A stretch of 28,472 bases of DNA from contig CAAFLE010000063.1 in assembly GCA_900763675.1 (NCBI GenBank), positions 1 through 28,472 of the forward strand. Reading direction: 5' to 3'. Position numbers and translations under genes: made by a program. A model generated the notes under the pieces. It was given only the letters and a program-made list of their open reading frames with translations, had not been told where the DNA came from and searched no databases. Positions 22,820 to 28,472 of this stretch are shown here, one piece after another (position 1 is the stretch's first letter; each line of letters opens with the position of its first letter). The DNA comes from an uncultured Oscillospiraceae bacterium. GTDB taxonomy: Bacteria > Bacillota > Clostridia > Oscillospirales > Oscillospiraceae.

Positions 22820-25054
22820 ATGGCAAAAAACGATACGGGCGGCTATAAGAGCTTCGGTGCGCCGGGCTTCTCGCTCGAGAGCATTCTGGAGGAGTGCCGC
22901 GACAAGGCGCCCGCCCCGGCGGCAGAGCCGGAAGCGCCGGAAACGGAGTATCTGCCGGAGACGGAGGCGTTCACCTCCGGCGAGGCGGAGTATCCGGACG
23001 AGGAATACTACGAACCCGAACCGGAGCCGGACACGGAAACGGACACGGAAACGGACACGGAGCCGGACGAGCCGGTATATTACGAAGAAGAACCGGCATA
23101 CGAAGAGGAACCCGCCGCCGAGGACGAACCGGCATACGAACCCGAGCCGGAGGACGCCCCGGACGGCGAGGTGTACGACGAGGGCTTTGAGGACGACGCG
23201 GATTTCTATGCCCCGCCGCTCGAAAAAACCGAGGAGCCGGAACCGGCGGACGAACCTGCCGGACCGGACAAAAAGAAAAAGCGCTCCCGCGGCGCGTCCC
23301 GCCGGGGCGGGCGTGGCGGACTGTGGGGCAGATTCGTCGGGTTTCTTGCCGCGGCGTCGATCCGCCGGGCGGATAACCTTGCCCAGCCCGACCCGGAGCC
23401 GGAGGACGTTACGCTCGAAATGCCGCCGCAGCGTGCGGCAAAATTCTATGCCGCGCAGATGCCGAGCCTGCGGCTGCGCTTTTTTGCCGCGGCGGCGGTC
23501 TGCGTGCTGACCGCGTGGGTCACGCTTGCCTTTGACTTTTCTCTGCCGCTGCCCGGCAGTCTGGGGACGAACACGAGAGCGGCGTCTCTCGTCTGTCTCG
23601 TCGGAATGCTTACGGTGATGCTCATCGGGCTGGACGTCGTGACGGCGGGGATCATGTCGCTCGTGCGCGGACGCGCCGGAGCGGAATCCATGATCGTTCT
23701 TTCCGCGTTTGCCGCGGCGGTGGACGTTATCTATATCGCCGCGAGCGGCGACGGCTCGCACGGCGTCACGTTCGCGGTGATTCCGGCGGCGGCGGTCGTC
23801 TTTGCACTGCGCGGCGCGTGGTACGCCTGCCGGGCGTACAAGGACTCGTTCCTTGCCGTTTACCATGCCAAGGACCCCTACGCCGTTACCTCCGAGGTGC
23901 TGCCGGGGAAGAAGGACCGCATTCTCATCAAATCCCGCCGCTCCTCGGACGGCATGGTCCGCCGCAGCGAAGAGCCGAGCGGCGCGGAGGCGCTTGCCTC
24001 GGCGGCGTTTTTCCCGATGGCGGTCGCCTCGCTCGCACTCTCGCTGGCACTTTCGCTCGGCGCGAAAGACATGAGGGCGTTTTTCCATCTCTTCTCGCTG
24101 CTGACGGCGCTCTGCGTTTCCTTCAACTGGACGCTCTCGTTCCCGATGCTCTTTGCGCGGACGGCGCGGCATCTTATGATGCGCGGCAGCGCTCTTGCCG
24201 GATGGTCGGGAGCACGCGACGTCGGAAAATCGCGTCAGCTCGTTTTGATCGACACCGATATTTTCCCGGAGGACGCCATAGAGATCACGGGCGTGCGCAT
24301 TATGGACAAGAGCCGCGCCGCGCAGATCATCGGCATCACCGGCAGTATGCTCACCGCCGCCGGAACGGGGCTTGCCGCGCCGTTTGCCGAGTTGATGCGC
24401 CGCCAGAACGCCGCCATGCAGACCGTGGAGGATTTCTCCGTCGGCGAGGGCGGCGCAAAGGGCATGGTGCAGGGCGAGGAGGTCCGCGTCGGCTCGCTTG
24501 CGTATATGCACCTGAGCGGCGTGAAGATCCCCGACAAGATCAAGGAGGAAAACGCGCTCTATACCGCCGTTTCCGGCGAGCTGGCGGGCGTTTTTCCACT
24601 GCGCTACCGCGCCATGGCAAGCGTGCAGCGGGCGCTTGCCGATCTCCGGCACGAGCATCGCAAGCCGATTTTCGCCGTGCGCGACTTCAATCTCGACCCG
24701 CTGCTCGTGCAGAAAACGTTCGGCGTATCCACCGAGGGCTTCCAGTTCCTCTCGTTTGCCGAGCGGTACCGCATTTCCGGCGTTCCCGCCTCGGCGGGCA
24801 GCCCCTCCGCCGGAATCATGGCGCAGGACGGTCTCGATACGCTCGTGGATTTCGCCGAATGCGGTACAAAGCTCCATGCCTACGGCAGAGCGTGCGCATG
24901 GTGCTGCGTGATCTGCGCCGCGCTCGGCGCGGTCATCGCGCTTGTCCCGGCGTGGCAGGGACTGTGGTCCGCGATCGGTGCGGGACGGGTGCTGCTGTAT
25001 ATGGCGGCGTGGCTCGTCGTGCCGCTGGCGCTGCGAACGCTGCTGCGAAAATAA
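22820..25054 (+). CDS. Degenerate P-type-ATPase-like membrane protein with acidic N-terminus
   Basis: The 744-residue product begins with a disordered acidic region (about 28-150, rich in Glu, Asp, Pro, Tyr), a basic patch KKKKRSRG (151-158) and about eight membrane segments, in three groups (about 219-335, 392-445 and 690-735). Between the last two groups lies a cytosolic domain whose order matches the P and N domains of heavy-metal P-type ATPases. VLIDTDIFPED (475-485) stands where DKTGTLT is expected, DFSVGEGGAKGMVQGEEVRVGS (538-559) resembles the N domain, and YTAVSGELAGVFPLRYRAMASVQRAL resembles the segment before TGD. The phosphorylation motif keeps only Asp (D478); TGD and GDGxND are also lost, as is a TGE actuator. 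It starts with ATG after GGAGG, 13 bases after rlmB. Fold assignment is inference. Confidence 0.72.
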   Translation: MAKNDTGGYKSFGAPGFSLESILEECRDKAPAPAAEPEAPETEYLPETEAFTSGEAEYPDEEYYEPEPEPDTETDTETDTEPDEPVYYEEEPAYEEEPAAEDEPAYEPEPEDAPDGEVYDEGFEDDADFYAPPLEKTEEPEPADEPAGPDKKKKRSRGASRRGGRGGLWGRFVGFLAAASIRRADNLAQPDPEPEDVTLEMPPQRAAKFYAAQMPSLRLRFFAAAAVCVLTAWVTLAFDFSLPLPGSLGTNTRAASLVCLVGMLTVMLIGLDVVTAGIMSLVRGRAGAESMIVLSAFAAAVDVIYIAASGDGSHGVTFAVIPAAAVVFALRGAWYACRAYKDSFLAVYHAKDPYAVTSEVLPGKKDRILIKSRRSSDGMVRRSEEPSGAEALASAAFFPMAVASLALSLALSLGAKDMRAFFHLFSLLTALCVSFNWTLSFPMLFARTARHLMMRGSALAGWSGARDVGKSRQLVLIDTDIFPEDAIEITGVRIMDKSRAAQIIGITGSMLTAAGTGLAAPFAELMRRQNAAMQTVEDFSVGEGGAKGMVQGEEVRVGSLAYMHLSGVKIPDKIKEENALYTAVSGELAGVFPLRYRAMASVQRALADLRHEHRKPIFAVRDFNLDPLLVQKTFGVSTEGFQFLSFAERYRISGVPASAGSPSAGIMAQDGLDTLVDFAECGTKLHAYGRACAWCCVICAALGAVIALVPAWQGLWSAIGAGRVLLYMAAWLVVPLALRTLLRK

Positions 25055-25057
25055 TTA

Positions 25058-25086
25058 TTGCCAAAAAAACTGTCATAGTGTATAAT
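25058..25086 (+). promoter_or_regulatory. Promoter upstream of the EF-G paralogue
   Basis: TTGCCA (25058-25063), exact 17-base spacer, perfect TATAAT (25081-25086). The start would be near 25093, directly at the hairpin of 25094-25114. A second weaker pair, ATGACA (25122-25127) and GATAAT (25144-25149) with 16 bases between, lies further down but would start inside the ribosome site. Confidence 0.7.
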
Positions 25087-25093
25087 TTATCCT

Positions 25094-25114
25094 CGCGGCG
25101 TCCCCGCGTTTTTT
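25094..25114 (+). terminator. Short GC hairpin plus T6 at the transcript start
   Basis: CGCGG (25094-25098) pairs with CCGCG (25104-25108), followed by TTTTTT (25109-25114). It can end the rlmB operon read from upstream. Its stem starts at about the +1 of the EF-G promoter, so it may also stop that transcript early. Confidence 0.6.
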
Positions 25115-25168
25115 CGGATGAATGACAAGTGAATTTTTAATAAGATAATTATAAGGAGAGGACAACCC

Positions 25169-27187
25169 ATGAGCTACACAACCAAGGACATCCGGAATGT
25201 CTGCCTGCTCGGTCACGGCGGCAGCGGCAAGACCACTCTTACCGAGAATATGCTCTATTTGACCGGCGCCATCGACCGGCAGGGCAAGGTCACCGACGGC
25301 AACACCGTCTGCGACTACGATGCGGAAGAAATCAAGCGCCAGGTAACGATCTCTGCGGCTCTCGCTCCCATTTCCTTCGGCGGAAAGAAGATCAACGTGA
25401 TCGACTGCCCGGGCTTCCAGGACTTCGCCGGCGAGGTCGCCGCGGCGCTGCGTGCGGTCGAGGCGGGCGTCATTTTCTGCACCGCGAAGGACGGTCTTTC
25501 CGTCGGCGCGGAGCGCAGCTGGAAGATGCTCAAGGCGGCGGAAAAGCCCGTCATGTTCTACATTTCCAAGCTCGACGAGGAGCATGGCGACTACTTCGGC
25601 GTTCTGGAAGCGCTCAAGGCGAAGTACGGCAGCATCGTCTGCCCCGTGACGATCCCCGCGTCCGACGGCACCGGCGTCATCGACCTCGTCCATAACGTCG
25701 CCTATGAGACCAGCGGCAATAAGACCGCGAAGGTCGCCGTCCCCGCCGCCGACGAAGGCAAGGTCGAGGAGCTGCGCGAAGCGCTCATGGAGACCGCCGC
25801 CGGCGCGACCGAGGAGCTCATGGAGAAGTATTTCGAGGAAATGACCCTCTCCGAGGAAGAGATCATCACCGGCGTCAAGGCGGGTCTGAAGGACCGCAGC
25901 GTCGTTCCCGTGTTCTGCGGCGTCGGCACGACCGGCGTCGGCACGCAGGCTCTGCTGCAGGCGATTCTCGACTACGTCCCCGCGCCCGACGAGGTCGAGG
26001 GCATCGACCCGAACGGCGCGACCGTGGGTCTCGTGTTCAAGACCGTGTCCGATCAGTTCGGCAAGTATAACTTCATCAAGCTCGTCAGCGGCAAGCTGAC
26101 CGCCGATATGTCCCTGCGCAATATGCGTACCGGCTCCACCGATAAGCTCGGCAGACTGTATACCATGTGCGGCAAAAAGACCACCGAGGTCAAGGAAGCC
26201 TGCTGCGGCGACATTGTTGCCATCGGCAAGATGGACTGGAAAACCGGCGACACCGTATGCGACCCCAAGACGGAGGTCGAGCTGCCCGCCATCGAGATCG
26301 CGGAGCCGTGCTACTCCATGTGCATCTCCCCCAAGACGAAGGGACAGGACGACAAGATCGCCAACGGTCTTGCCCGTCTGAACGAGGAGGACATCTCCTT
26401 CACCATCACCAACAACGCCGAGACCCACCAGATGGTCCTCGCCGGCGCCGGCGATATCCAGCTCGACGTTCTCTGCGCCAAGCTCAAGAGCCGCTTCGGC
26501 GTTGAGAGCGAGCTGAAGCCCGCCCGCGTGCCGTACCGTGAGAAGATCAAGGCGAAGGTCGAAGCCCACGGCCGCCACAAGAAGCAGACCGGCGGCAGCG
26601 GTCAGTTCGGCGACGTCTGGATCCGCTTCGAGCCGCAGGAGGAGTCGGAGGAAATGATCTTCGCCGAGGAAGTGTTCGGCGGCAGCGTTCCCAAGAACTT
26701 CTTCCCCGCGGTCGAAAAGGGTCTGCGCGACGCGGTCCAGAAGGGCGTTCTCGCCGGCTACCCGCTCGTCAACCTCAAGGCGACGCTCTACGATGGCTCC
26801 TATCACCCCGTTGACTCCAACGAAATGGCGTTCAAGACGGCGGCGCAGCTCGCCTACAAGGACGGCATCCCCCGCGCCAAGCCGACCATCCTTGAGCCGA
26901 TCGGACTTCTGAAGGTCACCATTCCCGACGCCAACCTCGGCGACATCATGTCCGACATTTCCTCCAAGCGCCGCGGCACGGTGCTCGGCATGACCGCTGA
27001 AGACGGTATGCAGATCGTCGAGGCGGAGGTCCCCATGGCGGAAATGAGCTCCTACACCATCGACCTGCGCTCCATGACGCAGGGCCGCGGCTCCTTCACC
27101 TGCAAGTTTGTGCGCTATGAAGAAGCTCCCGGCAACGTCCAGCAGAAGGTCATCGAGGAAGCCAAGGCTCTCGCCGACGCTGAATAA
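25169..27187 (+). CDS. Elongation factor G paralogue (FusA2 type)
   Basis: The 672-residue protein has the full five-domain layout of EF-G, including the C-terminal domain segments (GSGQFGDVWIRFEP, VPKNFFPAVEKGLRDAV, YPLVNLKATLYDGSYHPVDS, RRGTVLGM). The G domain differs from canonical EF-G: G1 is GHGGSGKT (15-22), switch I reads RQVTI, G3 is DCPGFQDF (79-86) with Phe for the catalytic His, and G4 is SKLD (133-136) instead of NKxD. Such features are typical of the second EF-G (FusA2 / EF-G-2 type), whose role is less clear than translocation. It has its own promoter and terminator. Codons are biased to C/G-ending forms, suggesting strong expression. Confidence 0.9.
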   Translation: MSYTTKDIRNVCLLGHGGSGKTTLTENMLYLTGAIDRQGKVTDGNTVCDYDAEEIKRQVTISAALAPISFGGKKINVIDCPGFQDFAGEVAAALRAVEAGVIFCTAKDGLSVGAERSWKMLKAAEKPVMFYISKLDEEHGDYFGVLEALKAKYGSIVCPVTIPASDGTGVIDLVHNVAYETSGNKTAKVAVPAADEGKVEELREALMETAAGATEELMEKYFEEMTLSEEEIITGVKAGLKDRSVVPVFCGVGTTGVGTQALLQAILDYVPAPDEVEGIDPNGATVGLVFKTVSDQFGKYNFIKLVSGKLTADMSLRNMRTGSTDKLGRLYTMCGKKTTEVKEACCGDIVAIGKMDWKTGDTVCDPKTEVELPAIEIAEPCYSMCISPKTKGQDDKIANGLARLNEEDISFTITNNAETHQMVLAGAGDIQLDVLCAKLKSRFGVESELKPARVPYREKIKAKVEAHGRHKKQTGGSGQFGDVWIRFEPQEESEEMIFAEEVFGGSVPKNFFPAVEKGLRDAVQKGVLAGYPLVNLKATLYDGSYHPVDSNEMAFKTAAQLAYKDGIPRAKPTILEPIGLLKVTIPDANLGDIMSDISSKRRGTVLGMTAEDGMQIVEAEVPMAEMSSYTIDLRSMTQGRGSFTCKFVRYEEAPGNVQQKVIEEAKALADAE

Positions 27188-27201
27188 TTCGTCATATTCC
27201 T

Positions 27202-27239
27202 GTAACACCGCACGCTATTTCGTGCGGTGTTACTTTTTT
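27202..27239 (+). terminator. Strong intrinsic terminator after the EF-G paralogue
   Basis: Perfect 13-bp stem (27202-27214 with 27221-27233), six-base loop, then TTTTTT (27234-27239), about 15 bases past the stop codon. Confidence 0.92.
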
Positions 27240-27268
27240 GTAATCAAAAAATTTCCCAGAAAATCGCC

Positions 27269-27303
27269 AACTCATAGCGAACTCATAGCGTTGCGTGTAA
27301 AAT
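27269..27303 (+). promoter_or_regulatory. Tandem 11-bp direct repeats with -10 box
   Basis: AACTCATAGCG occurs twice without a gap (27269-27279 and 27280-27290). TAAAAT (27298-27303) follows as a plausible -10, while the -35 position (about 27275-27280) lacks a consensus and falls inside the repeats. The 11-bp phase is that of direct repeats bound by OmpR/PhoP-type response regulators. A small GCGGG/CCCGC hairpin (27324-27338) is in the leader. Confidence 0.5.
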
Positions 27304-27360
27304 AAAGCCGAAAGAAAGAGATCGCGGGATGAACCCGCTGTGAAATATCGGGAGGCTGCT

Positions 27361-28472
27361 ATGAGAAAGACGAAATGGATGGCTCTGCTGACGGCAGTAT
27401 GTCTGCTGCTCTGCCTGCTGCCGGTGAACGCGCTTGCCGCGGAAACGGACGAGGACGCCGCGGCGACGGCGGAAGAGCCGGTCCTCTGTGAGGAAGAAGT
27501 CCCGGCGGAGGAGACAAAACCCGCCGCCGGCGTGCCGGAGAATGAGACCGATGCGGACGAGGACGCCGCGGCGACGGCGGAAGAGCCGGTCCTCTGTGAG
27601 GAAGAAGTCCCGGCGGAGGAGACAAAACCCGCCGCCGGTGTGCCGGAGGATACAACCGATGCACCCGACGCTGCCGGAGAGACGGAAGAAGCCGTTGCGC
27701 CGCTCGCCGCGTCCATGCCGGGCGGACCGGGCTACAAGGGCGAGCCGGACAAGAAAGAGGATAAAACGACCTTTGTGTATGTGTATGCGCAGGTGACCGG
27801 CAACACCGCCGGGCTGACGCTCAACGGTCACGGCTGGTACACTCTCGGCTATGTGGAGCTTCCGGGCGAATACAAAGCGGGCAGAGAACTGCCTGACACG
27901 GCGTATGTCGTGAGCGAGGTGCTGGGCAGCTCCTTTGTGCGCTATGCCGCCAACACCAGCATCAACCTCAGCGATGTTTCCTTCAGCGCTCCCCACTGGG
28001 TCAGCAACGGCGCGGACAACTACGTCGGCAGTGGCTGGACGATCCATCTGGACGGCACGATCAACATTTCCCACAAGTACGGCACCGTGAAGATCGTCTG
28101 CCAGGACGAAAAAGGCAAGGTGCTTTATACGTCCGCCGCCGCGCTCTACCGCGAGGGGACGAGCCTTGCGTTCGGCGAAGCCAACGCCCCGGCGATCGGC
28201 GGCTACGCCTTCCAGTCGGTGGACAAGGAAGCTTACACCGTCGCCGCGGACCGCGAGCAGACGATCACCTATACGTATGCGCTGATCCCGGTCGAAACGC
28301 CGACCCCGGTCCCGACGGCGACCCCGACGGTGGCTCCGACGGAAGCGCCCACCGCGACGCCGACCGCCGCTCCGACGGAAGCGCCCACCGCGACGCCGAC
28401 CGCCGCTCCGACGGAAGCGCCCACCGCGACGCCGACCGCCGCTCCGACGGAAGCGCCCACCGCGACGCCGAC
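27361..28472 (+). CDS. Secreted repeat-rich surface protein (3' partial)
   Basis: At least 370 residues are encoded and the frame runs off the window. A signal peptide (1-27, ending VNALAA) is followed by an acidic Ala/Glu/Thr-rich region (about 28-120) containing two nearly identical 36-residue units. A region with beta-strand character follows (about 139-240, TFVYVYAQ...), then a MucBP-like domain (about 240-305) and a Pro/Thr/Ala stalk of 12-residue repeats from about residue 325. The layout is that of a cell-wall-associated adhesin; a sortase motif would lie beyond the window. GGAGG lies five bases before the ATG, and the tandem repeats upstream suggest regulated expression. Confidence 0.85.
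   Translation, partial: MRKTKWMALLTAVCLLLCLLPVNALAAETDEDAAATAEEPVLCEEEVPAEETKPAAGVPENETDADEDAAATAEEPVLCEEEVPAEETKPAAGVPEDTTDAPDAAGETEEAVAPLAASMPGGPGYKGEPDKKEDKTTFVYVYAQVTGNTAGLTLNGHGWYTLGYVELPGEYKAGRELPDTAYVVSEVLGSSFVRYAANTSINLSDVSFSAPHWVSNGADNYVGSGWTIHLDGTINISHKYGTVKIVCQDEKGKVLYTSAAALYREGTSLAFGEANAPAIGGYAFQSVDKEAYTVAADREQTITYTYALIPVETPTPVPTATPTVAPTEAPTATPTAAPTEAPTATPTAAPTEAPTATPTAAPTEAPTATP
27446..27648 (+). repeat. 108-bp tandem duplication in the surface-protein gene
   Basis: The stretch 27446-27540 recurs at 27554-27648 with one mismatch in 95 bases, the first 85 identical. The period is 108 bases (36 codons), so the reading frame is kept. Each unit includes one cysteine. The near identity points to a recent duplication. 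Confidence 0.9.
28333..28472 (+). repeat. 36-bp tandem repeats coding a Pro/Thr/Ala stalk
   Basis: Units start at 28333, 28369, 28405 and 28441; the first three are complete and identical and the fourth is cut by the window end after 32 bases. Each codes 12 residues of the type APTEAPTATPTA. The array continues outside, so the copy number is unknown. Confidence 0.92.

Noticed and set aside
22742..24877. A 711-residue open frame on the minus strand opposite the P-type-ATPase-like gene
   Set aside because: Composition is Arg/His-rich as expected from the antisense of GC-rich codons. The plus-strand gene has a good ribosome site and membrane segments.
25073..27208. A 711-residue open frame opposite the EF-G paralogue
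   Set aside because: The plus strand clearly encodes all EF-G domains; the antisense frame is a by-product of codon bias.
28333..28472. Possible CRISPR array (36-bp repeat period)
   Set aside because: Units are contiguous without spacers and code in frame for a Pro/Thr stalk.

Overview
This 28.5 kb window is a chromosomal segment of a GC-rich (roughly 60% by eye) Gram-positive bacterium. The gene content (rimP-nusA-rnpM-ylxQ-infB-rbfA-nrnA-truB-ribF operon, hom-lysC-asd, a clostridial zinc ABC locus, an ECF sigma with a membrane anti-sigma, a second EF-G) and the sigma-A style promoters and AGGAGG ribosome sites point to class Clostridia, probably an Oscillospiraceae-like gut anaerobe. That placement is inference. 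No tRNA, rRNA, insertion sequence or CRISPR array was seen, and no stretch over 300 bases lacks a gene.

Layout. 1-3726 (minus): start of an unidentified gene, then the aspartate-family operon hom-lysC-asd, closed by a terminator. 3873-5162: rsmE (minus) and a divergent 149-residue helical protein. 5226-8765 (plus): a zinc island with a Cys/His-rich small membrane protein, a structured intergenic element, znuA, znuC, znuB and a lipoprotein coupled to znuB. 8821-10445 (minus): anti-sigma and ECF sigma, coupled by ATGA. 10570-19148 (minus): the nusA/infB operon, ending in a Pro/Tyr-rich tail-anchored protein instead of the more usual rpsO. Its leader carries a promoter followed by an intrinsic terminator. 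19314-21880 (minus): a CapA-type phosphoesterase-fold lipid- or membrane-anchored protein, a rhomboid-like protein without catalytic residues and an S24-like mini-protein. 22036-27187 (plus): rlmB, a 744-residue degenerate P-type-ATPase-like membrane protein, and an EF-G paralogue. 27361-end (plus): the start of a secreted repeat-rich surface protein.

What stands out. Several proteins keep a recognisable enzyme fold but lose the catalytic residues: the P-type-ATPase-like protein, the rhomboid-like protein, and more weakly the S24-like protein, the EF-G paralogue and the ZnuA metal site. The P-type-ATPase-like protein, with a 150-residue acidic N-terminus and cotranscribed with rlmB, is the best candidate for an undescribed system. 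Regulatory structure is also rich: a terminator inside the nusA-operon leader, a nested hairpin before znuA, a hairpin at the start of the EF-G transcript, and two tandem 11-bp repeats in the -35 region of the surface-protein gene.

All functional calls come from reading motifs by eye. No database search or structure prediction was run.
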